Source: Azospirillum soli (lineage in GTDB: Bacteria; Pseudomonadota; Alphaproteobacteria; Azospirillales; Azospirillaceae). From it: 64,000 nt of DNA. Below, one piece after another: positions 1 through 8,398 of this stretch. Every line of letters starts with the position of its first letter. The stretch's first letter is position 1. Below the pieces are notes generated by a model. That model searched no databases. It was given only the letters and a program-made list of their open reading frames with translations, and was not told the DNA's origin. Location of the stretch: contig NZ_JAGINQ010000003.1 in the NCBI RefSeq assembly GCF_017876165.1, positions 1 through 64,000 of the forward strand. The letters are read 5' to 3'. The position numbers and the translations under genes were made by a program.

Positions 1-108
1 GAGCAACGGTTCAATCAGTGCCCACAGGGCGTCGGAAACGAGAGGAGCTGCCATGCCCCTCCCAACAGCCAAATCCCGGTTTCGTTAGGCGCTCTAAGGG
101 AGAGGACA

Positions 109-1131
109 ATGGCGAGAACGATGAAGGCTGCTGTGGTACGCCAGTTCAGAGAGCCGCTGTCGATCGAAGAGGTTCCGGTGCCGGAGGTCGGCCCAGGCCA
201 GATCCTGGTCAAGATTGCGGCTTCGGGGGTCTGCCACACCGACCTGCACGCGGCGGACGGCGACTGGCCGGTCAAACCGAGTCCACCCTTCATTCCAGGC
301 CATGAGGGCGTCGGCACCGTCGCCGCGGTGGGCGCCGGCGTGACCGCCGTGAAGGAGGGCGACCGGGTCGGCGTTCCCTGGCTGCACACGGCGTGCGGGC
401 ACTGCCGGCATTGTCTCGCCGGTTGGGAAACCTTGTGCGACTTGCAGCAGAACACCGGCTATTCGGTCAACGGCGGCTTCGCGGAGTACACCCTCGCGGA
501 TCCCAACTATGTCGGCCACCTGCCGGACAAGCTTGACTGGGAAATGGCCGCACCGATCCTGTGCGCCGGCGTGACCGTCTACAAGGGGCTGAAGGAAACC
601 GACACCAAGCCCGGCGACACGGTCGTGATCTCCGGCATCGGCGGGCTCGGCCACATTGCCGTGCAGTACGCGAAGGCCATGGGGCTCGACGTCATCGCCG
701 TCGATATTTCCGACGAAAAGCTGGCGCTAGCCCGTGACATGGGCGCGGACGCCGTGATCAACGCGAAGACGACCGATCCGGTCGCCGAGGTTAAGGCGCT
801 GTGCGGAGGCGCTCAGGGCGTGCTCGTCACCGCCGTTTCTCCGCATGCCTTCAACCAGGCGCTCGGCATGCTCGCCAAGCGCGGCACCATGTCCCTCGTC
901 GGCTTGCCGCCCGGTTCGTTCGAACTGGACATTTTCAGCACGGTCCTGATGCGAAAAACGATCCGCGGATCGATCGTCGGCACCCGGCTGGACCTCGCCG
1001 AATGCCTCCAGTTCGCCGGTGATGGCAAGGTGAAGGTTCACTATTCGATCGAGCAGCTGGAAAACATCAACGACGTGTTTGGCCGGATGCGCAACAATAA
1101 GATCGATGGGCGCGTGGTCATGAGGATTTAA
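109..1131 (+). CDS. adhP: Zinc-dependent alcohol dehydrogenase (AdhP/AdhA type)
   Basis: Cytosolic NAD-dependent medium-chain alcohol dehydrogenase that interconverts primary alcohols and aldehydes. The 340 residues match the family length. Catalytic zinc ligands are visible: Cys42 (GVCHTD), His65-Glu66 (GHEG) and Cys152 (LCAG). The structural zinc lobe has Cys96, Cys99, Cys102 and Cys110. The Rossmann glycine motif GIGGLG is at 176-181. The start is supported by an AGGGAGAGGA ribosome site just upstream. It is the last normal-composition gene before the foreign tnsD block, and the next gene cannot share a transcript because it is antisense. The exact alcohol substrate cannot be told from sequence. 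Confidence 0.93.
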   Translation: MARTMKAAVVRQFREPLSIEEVPVPEVGPGQILVKIAASGVCHTDLHAADGDWPVKPSPPFIPGHEGVGTVAAVGAGVTAVKEGDRVGVPWLHTACGHCRHCLAGWETLCDLQQNTGYSVNGGFAEYTLADPNYVGHLPDKLDWEMAAPILCAGVTVYKGLKETDTKPGDTVVISGIGGLGHIAVQYAKAMGLDVIAVDISDEKLALARDMGADAVINAKTTDPVAEVKALCGGAQGVLVTAVSPHAFNQALGMLAKRGTMSLVGLPPGSFELDIFSTVLMRKTIRGSIVGTRLDLAECLQFAGDGKVKVHYSIEQLENINDVFGRMRNNKIDGRVVMRI

Positions 1132-1398
1132 GGCACTGTCAACGCTTGCCGACATCGCTCTTTTCGCCGGCCGATGGCGAAAAGGGCGGTCGGTATTGTC
1201 ACGGCAAGGGTGGCGATTTTCCGGTCGCGCCGGTATCGTATCCGCATGTCGCCGATTTCTTGAATCCGCCACCGTGGTGCATTGACACGAGCGATGCTGC
1301 TGGCGAGTTCTCCGACTGGTTGGCACTCGGGAGCAGGTTGCTGTCCGAATGGGAGTGGTCTGCCGCTGTTGTCGCCGGAATTTCCAATGGAGACTTCC

Positions 1399-1500
1399 AT
1401 GTCGACGCACCCAAAAGAGATCATCCCGTCTCCCGAAGAGACCGCCGAATCGCTCGGGTGGCCAGCCATGACATTCGAGCGCTCTGGCCCCGGCAGCTAA
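1399..1500 (+). CDS. Possible 33-residue ORF, maybe the 5' stub of an interrupted gene
   Basis: A short reading frame beginning MSTHPKEIIPSPEET, preceded by GGAG seven bases before the ATG. It ends at TAA 1498-1500, and these bases overlap the TAG of the antisense tnsD (1497-1499). Base composition changes sharply at this point, from GC-rich on the left to AT-richer on the right. The ORF may therefore be the start of a host gene cut off when the tnsD block arrived. No family was recognised, and it could equally be chance. The rest of 1132-1398 shows no supportable gene. Confidence 0.25.
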   Translation: MSTHPKEIIPSPEETAESLGWPAMTFERSGPGS

Positions 1501-3236
1501 AATGTTCTGATGAACGCCCACGTGTGCGGCAGATGATGCCGCGTCCGGTATATGGATGCTTTGCAGCCTATAGCTCTCATTATGGTTTGTCGCGATGGTC
1601 GCGACTTGTGATCGGAAGCTTCCAGATGCGCGACAAAAGCTCGCGCCTTCAGGAAGAGTTCAAGATCTCGTTGCGGCCAATCCGGAGCGGATCGCCCAGG
1701 CCGTCTCGCCCGCGGCAAAATCTCATTAAGAAGCTGCGGATTTCGAGTGTATACTATGGAATAAGCTGAACTATGCGCCTCCTTGATTTCGCTTCTGCTC
1801 CATAGAGGATTTTTGCGCCTTGCCTCACGTAGTATCGCGCATGCATCCTCCAACGATCTCCGCTTCCGTGTTCTTCTTCGCCAATCAGAGCTCTCATTCT
1901 CGCTGTTTTTCTTCAACTGCTCCGCCCATTCTGGTCGGGCGATCCCAAGCCGGACAGCTTCCCTCATCATGGTGCTTTTTGAAATTTTAAAGCATTTTGT
2001 TAATTTTTCAATTCCATATCCGTGATCAATGATACACTTGATGAACTCCTTGTCCCAAATTTCTCCAAAGTTGGTTGCCCATGACATCTTGCTCGTCCCG
2101 GCTACCCACTCCCTTGTATGGCTGCACAGCGGACATTTTGCGATGACCCATTCACCAGGATTTCTACCTTTATCAATTTTCTTTTTGAACTCTGCTTCGT
2201 AATGTCGACATCCGGGATTTGCGCACGGGTACTCTATGGTCACTATGAGCCTCTCCGCAGGTGGCACCTTCTTTTTGATCGGCTTTCTTGTTATTGGCCG
2301 CCGCGCAAAACGATCTCCAAAAAACTCTTGTGCATCAATGCGCAAAAACGACAATACCACAAGGTATTTTAGTGTCGGACTGCTTGTTCCTGGGGTCGGC
2401 CTATATAGAGTTGCCGGCCATTGATTCCGCGTCCATTTTTCTTCTGGGCGACAATCGAGTAATTCCAACACATCGTCGCCAACCCACCGCCTCAAAGATG
2501 CATAAAGCTCTGCGATACGCACGATGCTATTACTAGACCAACCTGCTTCATTCAAAGCGGATACCATGCGGTTTGCTAGTTCAACGGATGTGCATTTCGG
2601 CACTTCGTGCGTTAACAGCCAATGACTTTCCTTCGCAATGTGGTAAAGGCAATCATTTGAGCAATCACCACTCAAAACGTCCAGTTCTGGCAACATGGCA
2701 TCATCGATCTCATAAAAAATTCGGCTCGAATCAGAATGCGTTAATGACGCCTCTGTATTGATCAGGTGAACTTGGTGCTGTGGGCAGATAAATACCCCTG
2801 GGAGCTGATGGACTCTTCGCCATGCATAGCGCCCCCGAATTTCCATATCCTCCAATGCACAAGCGGGACATACCCGTAGAGCCCGAGCGCGACAGTGGCG
2901 CAACCTCGTATTCATCAATTGAGAGAGCCTTGTAGTCTCTCCGTCAAGCATTGTGGATCTTAGAATATTGGCATCCGATGATGCCATGAAGGCGCTATGA
3001 TACCTAAAAGCTGTATGATGGTACAAAAGGTGCTCGGGCGTGTATAGTGGCGACCCTAATCCTTCCGATAGCTTACGAACACCACATGGAAGATCAACGA
3101 ACATCGTGCTATAGCGTGTTCCCATAAAATCGTTTAGAATCGCCCGGCTGTCAGGGCGTCCCATTATGCGCCACAAGTGCGCAAGCGCGCCATATAGAGG
3201 CTCTTCCTCAATGAGGGTTGGGAAATATCCTATCAT
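1497..3236 (-). CDS. tnsD: TnsD/TniQ-family transposition target-selector protein
   Basis: 579 residues with the layout of Tn7 TnsD. The N-terminal TniQ domain opens with YFPTLIEEEPLYGALAH and has a zinc site Cys123-Cys126 (CPAC) with Cys151-His154 (CPQH) inside a HQLPGVFICP segment typical of the family. A long C-terminal part follows, with a second Cys cluster (CANPGC ... CPLC, about residues 350-390) and a helix-turn-helix-like stretch. In Tn7-like elements TnsD binds a specific chromosomal attachment site and recruits TnsC. No tnsA, tnsB or tnsC gene lies in the window, so this is an orphan or the edge of an element. Base composition is clearly more AT-rich than its neighbours, which suggests transfer. 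The ribosome site (AAAAGG) precedes the ATG by about 8 bases. Confidence 0.85.
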   Translation of the reverse strand: MIGYFPTLIEEEPLYGALAHLWRIMGRPDSRAILNDFMGTRYSTMFVDLPCGVRKLSEGLGSPLYTPEHLLYHHTAFRYHSAFMASSDANILRSTMLDGETTRLSQLMNTRLRHCRARALRVCPACALEDMEIRGRYAWRRVHQLPGVFICPQHQVHLINTEASLTHSDSSRIFYEIDDAMLPELDVLSGDCSNDCLYHIAKESHWLLTHEVPKCTSVELANRMVSALNEAGWSSNSIVRIAELYASLRRWVGDDVLELLDCRPEEKWTRNQWPATLYRPTPGTSSPTLKYLVVLSFLRIDAQEFFGDRFARRPITRKPIKKKVPPAERLIVTIEYPCANPGCRHYEAEFKKKIDKGRNPGEWVIAKCPLCSHTREWVAGTSKMSWATNFGEIWDKEFIKCIIDHGYGIEKLTKCFKISKSTMMREAVRLGIARPEWAEQLKKNSENESSDWRRRTRKRRSLEDACAILREARRKNPLWSRSEIKEAHSSAYSIVYTRNPQLLNEILPRARRPGRSAPDWPQRDLELFLKARAFVAHLEASDHKSRPSRQTIMRAIGCKASIYRTRHHLPHTWAFIRTF

Positions 3237-3726
3237 AGACTTACCTTTTCCAAATCTCTTCGATGTTTCCGTTGCAGGGCCCTATATCGACAAACGCCTT
3301 AGAATGCCTTTCGACAGAGGCGATATAACATAATTACTTCAAATTTATATGGGGTAAATTTTAATTCGCCAGTCATCTCTGATTTGTAACTGATTATTTT
3401 AACTATGCACTAAGCACAGACTCGAAAAAATGGCTGCACACAGCCTACCACACCGGGATAACTCTTACTGAGTGTCTGGTCATACTATCTACCCATTCAT
3501 CGGACATGAAGCACCAGAACCTGACAAACTTTTTTTTGCACGGGAAATTGGATAAGGCTGCACTCTCCCGTTCTAAGTTTTTCCGTAACGGGCTATATTT
3601 TTTCGACTGCGCTATGTTTTCTCATGGCTCAAAAGAGTTGATTTGCCTCAGTGTGACTTCATCACAGAAGGCTTATAAAAGAGGAACTAGGCTGGTTGAC
3701 GCCGCGCATTCGCAAGGTGGTATGCC
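3237..3726. other. AT-rich non-coding gap between tnsD and ccoG
   Basis: About 490 bases with far lower GC than the rest of the window. It holds the promoter side of both flanking genes. On the minus strand, just before tnsD, an open frame ends ...NGNIEEIWKR followed by TAA seven bases before the tnsD ATG. This could be the tail of a deleted upstream gene of the same operon (a tnsC position), but it is too short to identify. No perfect FNR box, tRNA or obvious transposon terminal repeat was found by eye. A stretch of eight T residues lies near 3530. Confidence 0.5.
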
Positions 3727-5190
3727 ATGTCCCTCGCTTCCCATGTTCCCGCTGCCGATGCTGACGAGCCGGGAAAACGCCTGTTCGTTCAGCGCCCCAA
3801 AGTCTATCCCGCCGACATTCACGGCCGCTTCCGACGGCTGAAGTGGCTGGCGCTGATCGTCCTGCTGGGCATCTACTACGTCACGCCCTGGATCCGGTGG
3901 GAACGCGGGCCGGGCATCCCCGATCAGGCCGTGCTGGTCGATATGGTGGGCCGGCGCGCCTACTTCTTCTGGATCGAGATCTGGCCGCAGGAGGTCTATT
4001 ACCTGACCGGCCTGCTGATCATCGGGGCGTTCGGCATCTTCTTCGCGACGACTCTGCTGGGACGGGTGTGGTGCGGCTATGCCTGCCCGCAGACCGTCTG
4101 GACCGATCTGTACCTGTGGGTCGAGCGCAAGATCGAAGGCGCGCGGACGGAGCGGATACGGCTCGACAAGGCGCCGATGAGCGCGGCGAAGCTGGGGAAA
4201 AAGGCGGCCAAGCACGCGGTCTGGCTGCTGATCGCCGTGGCGACGGGCGGGGCCTGGATCTTCTACTTCAACGACGCGCCGACACTGACGCGGGAGATCG
4301 TGACCGGCGAGGTGTCGTGGAAGGTGCTGGCCTTCGCCGGGCTGTTCGCCGGCACGACCTACTTCTTCGCCGGCTGGGCGCGCGAGCAGATCTGCATCTA
4401 CGTCTGCCCCTGGCGCAGCTTCCAGGCCGCCATGGTGGACGAGGACACCCACGTCGTCACCTATCAGGACTGGCGCGGCGAGGGCCGCGCGCCGTTGCGC
4501 AAGTCGCAGAGCTGGGAGGAACGGACGGCCCAGGGCCTCGGCGACTGCATCGACTGCAAGCTGTGCGTCCACGTCTGCCCGACCGGTACGGACATTCGGA
4601 AAGGTCAGCAGATCTCCTGCATCGGCTGCGGCCTGTGCGTCGATGCCTGCAACGAGGTGATGGCGCAGATCGGCCGGCCGGGCGATCTGGTGTTGTTCGA
4701 CACGCGCTCCAATCAGGTCGCGCGGGCCGAGGGCAAGAGCGCGCCGGTCCGCCTGCTGCGGCCGCGCACCGTGGTCTATGCGCTGATCATGCTGGTCGTG
4801 GCCGGGATGATGGTGGTCTCGCTGATGCTGCGGCCAACCCTGGACGTGAGCGTGTTGCGGGACCGGGCGCCGCTGTTCGTGACGCTGTCCAACGGCGACG
4901 TGCAGAACGCCTACACGGTGAAGATCCTCAACAAGACTCACACGGCGCGAGACTACCGCGTGACGGTCGAGGGACTGGGGAATGCGGAACTGTCGGTGGT
5001 GGGCGAAGAAGGCCGGAAGGGCACAGCGCTGACCCTGTCGGCCGAAGCGGACTCGGTGGCGACCTACCGCCTGTTCCTGCGGGTGCCGGGCGGCGCCGTG
5101 AAGAGCGGCTCCACCGACGTGGTGGTTCTGGCCGAGGATACTGTGACCGGGGAAGTGGGCAAGCACCAGAGCGTGTTCATGGCCCCGTGA
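3727..5190 (+). CDS. ccoG: Cytochrome c oxidase accessory protein CcoG (FixG/RdxA)
   Basis: 487-residue membrane ferredoxin-like protein used in assembly of cbb3-type oxidase; CcoG homologues reduce Cu(II) to Cu(I) for the CuB site. Two 4Fe-4S motifs are seen: Cys274/277/280/284 (CIDCKLCVHVCP) and Cys298/301/304/308 (CIGCGLCVDAC). Two CxxxCP motifs lie at membrane segments, Cys116-Cys120 (WCGYACP) and Cys223-Cys227 (ICIYVCP). There are several transmembrane helices, including about 38-52, 90-112 and 200-216. The C-terminal third is a periplasmic immunoglobulin-like FixG domain. The start is the ATG after AAGGTGG. Unusually no ccoNOPQ, ccoH or ccoI is adjacent. Confidence 0.95.
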   Translation: MSLASHVPAADADEPGKRLFVQRPKVYPADIHGRFRRLKWLALIVLLGIYYVTPWIRWERGPGIPDQAVLVDMVGRRAYFFWIEIWPQEVYYLTGLLIIGAFGIFFATTLLGRVWCGYACPQTVWTDLYLWVERKIEGARTERIRLDKAPMSAAKLGKKAAKHAVWLLIAVATGGAWIFYFNDAPTLTREIVTGEVSWKVLAFAGLFAGTTYFFAGWAREQICIYVCPWRSFQAAMVDEDTHVVTYQDWRGEGRAPLRKSQSWEERTAQGLGDCIDCKLCVHVCPTGTDIRKGQQISCIGCGLCVDACNEVMAQIGRPGDLVLFDTRSNQVARAEGKSAPVRLLRPRTVVYALIMLVVAGMMVVSLMLRPTLDVSVLRDRAPLFVTLSNGDVQNAYTVKILNKTHTARDYRVTVEGLGNAELSVVGEEGRKGTALTLSAEADSVATYRLFLRVPGGAVKSGSTDVVVLAEDTVTGEVGKHQSVFMAP

Positions 5191-5201
5191 GGTGGTTTCC
5201 A

Positions 5202-5230
5202 CCCCTCTCCCAGCACCGCTGGGAGAGGGG
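5202..5230 (+). terminator. Perfect 13-bp hairpin after ccoG
   Basis: Arms CCCCTCTCCCAGC and GCTGGGAGAGGGG are exact complements around a 3-base loop, 11 bases after the ccoG stop. There is no strong T-run after it, so it may act as a transcript-end stabiliser as much as an intrinsic terminator. The core CCCCTCTCC recurs at other gene ends in this window. Confidence 0.6.
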
Positions 5231-5239
5231 AAACTTCGC

Positions 5240-5386
5240 TCAGTGCATGGAATGACCACCGGCAGCGGCGCCGGACAGGATGGTCGGGTCCAGCATGCCG
5301 AAGATCATGGCGACGTGGGCGACGATCAGGAAAACGCCCTGCGCGTTATAGTTAGAAAAATCCTTATCTACCGAGTCTGGGGGCAT
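5240..5386 (-). CDS. Possible 48-residue membrane ORF or gene fragment
   Basis: Frame starting MPPDSVDKDF with one clear hydrophobic segment (GVFLIVAHVAMIFGML) and a His/Met-containing tail (AAAGGHSMH). The character is protein-like, not like a shadow frame, but there is no ribosome site and no recognised family. The frame stays open upstream to about 5776 with low-complexity sequence that does not look coding, so this may be the surviving C-terminus of a decayed gene. The stretch 5387-5840 shows nothing else supportable. Confidence 0.25.
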   Translation of the reverse strand: MPPDSVDKDFSNYNAQGVFLIVAHVAMIFGMLDPTILSGAAAGGHSMH

Positions 5387-5840
5387 GTGCGGATGGCCGC
5401 GTTTCTCCCCAGGCCAGCCCCCAGCGCCCCCCGGCCACCAAGGGCCCCTACCCCCGCACAACGTCACGCACCGCATTCTTTGGTCGGCAACGAGCGGGGC
5501 TTGCGCGGCACGATCCGCCGCCGGACTGCCGGGTCCGGCACCAGCTGCCGCCTGGAGCGCCACCACGGGCGCACCGGCGGCGGGCCATACCCCCGAACAC
5601 TGCGGTCGGGTGAATAGCGCCACACACCGGACACCAACCTTGTCCGAGACAGCTTCATGCCCCCCATTCAATGAAAGGCCGCCCGCAAAAGACTCGGCTG
5701 GTCCATTGAGGATCTGGCGCACCCTACAACCGCTTGAATCTACCTCGCTGCGGTTCGCCTCGCTGAGTTCCAGCAACCGCTTTTCGGATCGCCGCTCCGC
5801 TCGTGGTTTACCCAGTCAAGGACGTGTCATCACCGGTCAA

Positions 5841-5963
5841 TCAGGTTAGCCAGAACTTGATGCCGAGGCTGACCGCTCCGGTCGTGCCGACGCCCGCGGC
5901 CCAGAGGCCGATGAACCACAGCCATCGTTTAAGGGTGGAGCCCGGTTTGAATTCGTCAGTCAT
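5841..5963 (-). CDS. Small CydX-like subunit of cytochrome bd (DUF2474 type)
   Basis: 40-residue protein beginning MTDEFKPGSTLKRWLWF, with a single transmembrane helix (about residues 14-36) and a short charged N-terminus. Its ATG overlaps the cydB stop by one base (TGATG), so translation is almost certainly coupled. Single-helix proteins of this kind directly after cydB (CydX/CydZ, DUF2474) stabilise the haem b595/d site of bd oxidases. The family is inferred from position, size and topology. Confidence 0.75.
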   Translation of the reverse strand: MTDEFKPGSTLKRWLWFIGLWAAGVGTTGAVSLGIKFWLT

Positions 5964-6970
5964 CAATGATATCCCTCGTGACCCGTCTTGCCGCGGAACA
6001 CCCAGTACGAATACGCGGTGTAGGCGAGGATGATCGGGATCAGCACGCTAGCGCCGACCAGCATGAACAGCAGGCTCGACTCGGGCGCTGCGGCCTCATG
6101 GATGGTAACGGCGTTCGGCACCACATGCGGGAACATGCTGACGCCCAAGCCGAGGAGGCAGAGGGCGAACAGCCCCAACGTCAGCAGGAACGGCCAATAC
6201 TCCCAGCGGCGCCTCAAGCTTATCAGCAGAGCCACGGAGCAGAACCCGACGAGCAGCGGCACCTGGGCCGTGAACAGAACTTGCGGCCAGGCGAACCAGC
6301 GTTCGTAATAGGCGCCGCTCAGGAACGGGGTCGCCGCGCTAACCAAGCCGATGCAGGCAATCAATGCGATCGCCAGTCGCCCCGCGAAACGGAAGCTATG
6401 GTCCTGAACCGGGCCCTCGGTCTTCATGACAAGCCAGGTCGCGCCAAGCAGGGCATATCCGATCACGAGGCTGACTCCGACCAACAGGCTGAATGGCGTG
6501 AGCCAGTCCCACCAGCCGCCGGCGTAGGAGCGTCCCTCGACCGCGATACCCTGAAGCAGGGCGCCGAGTGTGATGCCCTGTGCCAGCGTCGCCACCACCG
6601 AGCCGGTGGTGAAAGCGAAGTCCCAGTAGCGACGGTGGCCGGGATCGCGCCAGCGAAACTCGAAGGCGACACCGCGGAAGATCAGGGCCAGCACCATGGC
6701 GATGATCGGCGCGTAGAGGGCCGGCAGGATGATGGCGTAGGCGAGCGGGAAGGCCGCCATCAGGCCGCCGCCGCCCAGCACCAGCCACGTCTCGTTGCCG
6801 TCCCAGACCGGGGCGACCGAGTTCATGGCGCTGTCGCGCTCGGGTCCCGGTGCGAAGAACGGGAAAAGGATGCCGATGCCGAGATCGAAGCCGTCCATCA
6901 CCACGTAGGCGAAGACCGCGAAGGCGATGACGAAGGCCCAGAGGGTGGGCAGATCGAGAAGGGTTGTCAT
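5963..6970 (-). CDS. cydB: Cytochrome bd-type quinol oxidase subunit II
   Basis: 335-residue polytopic membrane protein with the CydB/CioB N-terminus (FAYVVMDGFDLGIGILFPF, about residues 20-38) and the conserved NSVAPVWDGNETWLVLGGG block near residues 50-68. It pairs with CydA to reduce oxygen with electrons from quinol at the cytoplasmic membrane. It starts 3 bases after the cydA stop, and its own stop overlaps the start of the small CydX-like gene. This is a tight operon. Confidence 0.95.
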   Translation of the reverse strand: MTTLLDLPTLWAFVIAFAVFAYVVMDGFDLGIGILFPFFAPGPERDSAMNSVAPVWDGNETWLVLGGGGLMAAFPLAYAIILPALYAPIIAMVLALIFRGVAFEFRWRDPGHRRYWDFAFTTGSVVATLAQGITLGALLQGIAVEGRSYAGGWWDWLTPFSLLVGVSLVIGYALLGATWLVMKTEGPVQDHSFRFAGRLAIALIACIGLVSAATPFLSGAYYERWFAWPQVLFTAQVPLLVGFCSVALLISLRRRWEYWPFLLTLGLFALCLLGLGVSMFPHVVPNAVTIHEAAAPESSLLFMLVGASVLIPIILAYTAYSYWVFRGKTGHEGYH

Positions 6971-6973
6971 GGT

Positions 6974-8398
6974 TTACACCTCCGCGCCGAGGGTGCGGGC
7001 CGGATCGACCGAGGGAGCGGGCGTGATGCCGGCGGAGCGGATGGGATGGCTGGGCCCGGCATCCGGGCCGGTCTCGCCCTGATGAGGCGGCTTGCCCATC
7101 AGCTTGAGGATGTACCCGGCACCCGCCCCGAACACGATGAAGTAAACGACGATGAAGGTCAGCAGAGACGCGGCCACCGCCGGAGCTTCGAGCGGCGAAG
7201 CCGACATGGCGGTCCTGAGCAGGCCGTAGACGGTGTAAGGCTGCCGCCCGACCTCGGTGGTGACCCACCCCGCGATCACGGCAACGAAGCCCGTGGGTCC
7301 CATGGCGAGTGCCAGCCAGTGCAGCGGGCGCCATTCGTAGAGCGTGCCGCGCCACCGGGCGACGAGGCTCAGCGCCCCGAGCCCCAGCATGAGAAAGCCG
7401 AGGCCTACCATGATGCGGAACGACCAGAACACCACGGGCACGTAGGGCCAGTTGGCGCGGTCGATCGTATCGAGCCCGTCCAGGGGCGCGTTCAGGTCAT
7501 GCTTGAGGATGAGCGAGGATGCCTTCGGAATCTCCACGGCGTGACGAACCGTGCCGGCTTCCTGGTTCGGGATGCCGAACAGAATCAGGGGGGCGCCGTC
7601 CGGATGGCTCTGGAAGTGACCTTCCATCGCCATGACCTTGGCGGGTTGGTGCTCGAGGGTGTTAAGGCCGTGCATGTCGCCGGCAAAGATCTGGAGCGGG
7701 GCGACGACCGCCACCAGTCCCATGGCCATCGAGAACATCACGCGGGCGCCCTTGTTGGTGCGGTCGCGCAGGAGATGCCACGCGCCGACACCACCGACGA
7801 CCAAGGCCGTGGTGAGGTAGGCCGCCATCACCGTGTGCACCAGGCGGTAGGGGAAGGACGGGTTGAACACGATGGCCCACCAGTCCTCGGGCGCGAACTG
7901 CCCCGCCTCGTTGACGGCGTAGCCGACCGGGGTCTGCATCCACGAGTTGGCGGACAGGATCCAGAAGGCCGAGATGAAGGTACCGATGGCAACCGCGAGC
8001 GTGGCGGCGAAGTGCAGCCGCCGGCCGACCCGGCCCATGCCGAACAGCATGATGCCAAGGAAGCCTGCTTCCAGGAAGAAAGCGGTCATGACCTCGTAGG
8101 CCATCAACGGCCCGATGATCGGTCCAGCCTTGTCGGAGAACACGGCCCAGTTGGTGCCGAACTGATAGGACATGACGATGCCCGAGACCACGCCCATGGC
8201 AAACGCAAGGGCGAAGATCTTGAGCCAGTACTTGAACAGGTTGAGGAAGACCTCGCGCCCGGTCCACAGCCATAGCCCTTCGAGCACGGCCAGATAGCTC
8301 GCCAGCCCGATCGAGAACGATGGGAAGATGAAGTGGAAGGAAACCGTGAAGGCGAACTGGAAGCGCGCCAGGAGCAGGGCGTCGAACTGGTCAAACAT
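6974..8398 (-). CDS. cydA: Cytochrome bd-type quinol oxidase subunit I, cyanide-insensitive (CIO) type
   Basis: 474 residues starting MFDQFDALLLARFQFAFT. The haem ligand region (His19-equivalent in FTVSFHFIFP) and the GRQPYTVYGLLRTA segment are seen. The latter, with a short quinol loop, is typical of CioA-type cyanide-insensitive oxidases and not of E. coli CydA (about 520 residues). I chose this ATG because the in-frame extension to 8524 only reads through the nitrilase gene. The ATG lies inside the nitrilase stop region (shared ATGTTTGA), which implies translational coupling. This is terminal oxidase subunit I, carrying haems b558, b595 and d. Confidence 0.93.
   Translation of the reverse strand: MFDQFDALLLARFQFAFTVSFHFIFPSFSIGLASYLAVLEGLWLWTGREVFLNLFKYWLKIFALAFAMGVVSGIVMSYQFGTNWAVFSDKAGPIIGPLMAYEVMTAFFLEAGFLGIMLFGMGRVGRRLHFAATLAVAIGTFISAFWILSANSWMQTPVGYAVNEAGQFAPEDWWAIVFNPSFPYRLVHTVMAAYLTTALVVGGVGAWHLLRDRTNKGARVMFSMAMGLVAVVAPLQIFAGDMHGLNTLEHQPAKVMAMEGHFQSHPDGAPLILFGIPNQEAGTVRHAVEIPKASSLILKHDLNAPLDGLDTIDRANWPYVPVVFWSFRIMVGLGFLMLGLGALSLVARWRGTLYEWRPLHWLALAMGPTGFVAVIAGWVTTEVGRQPYTVYGLLRTAMSASPLEAPAVAASLLTFIVVYFIVFGAGAGYILKLMGKPPHQGETGPDAGPSHPIRSAGITPAPSVDPARTLGAEV

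Noticed and set aside
1146-1769. 207-codon plus-strand ORF spanning the adh-tnsD junction
   Set aside because: It crosses the composition boundary into antisense tnsD and has no coherent protein features.
2113-2120. Extra TTGTATGG copy inside tnsD
   Set aside because: Single copy within coding sequence in AT-richer DNA, without a partner at 33, 43 or 53 bp; taken as chance.
3636-3650. FNR half-site TTGAT upstream of ccoG
   Set aside because: Only one half matches; there is no ATCAA at the right distance.
3506-3841. 111-codon plus-strand ORF overlapping the ccoG start
   Set aside because: It lies in the AT-rich gap, has no homology-like features and runs out of frame into ccoG.
3673-5259. 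528-codon minus-strand open frame across ccoG
   Set aside because: Antisense shadow of ccoG, which has intact ferredoxin motifs in its own frame.
5966-8275. 769-codon open frame on the plus strand across the cyd genes
   Set aside because: It is exactly antisense to cydB and cydA, has Arg/Gly/His/Gln-rich low-information sequence and no ribosome site. It is a high-GC shadow.
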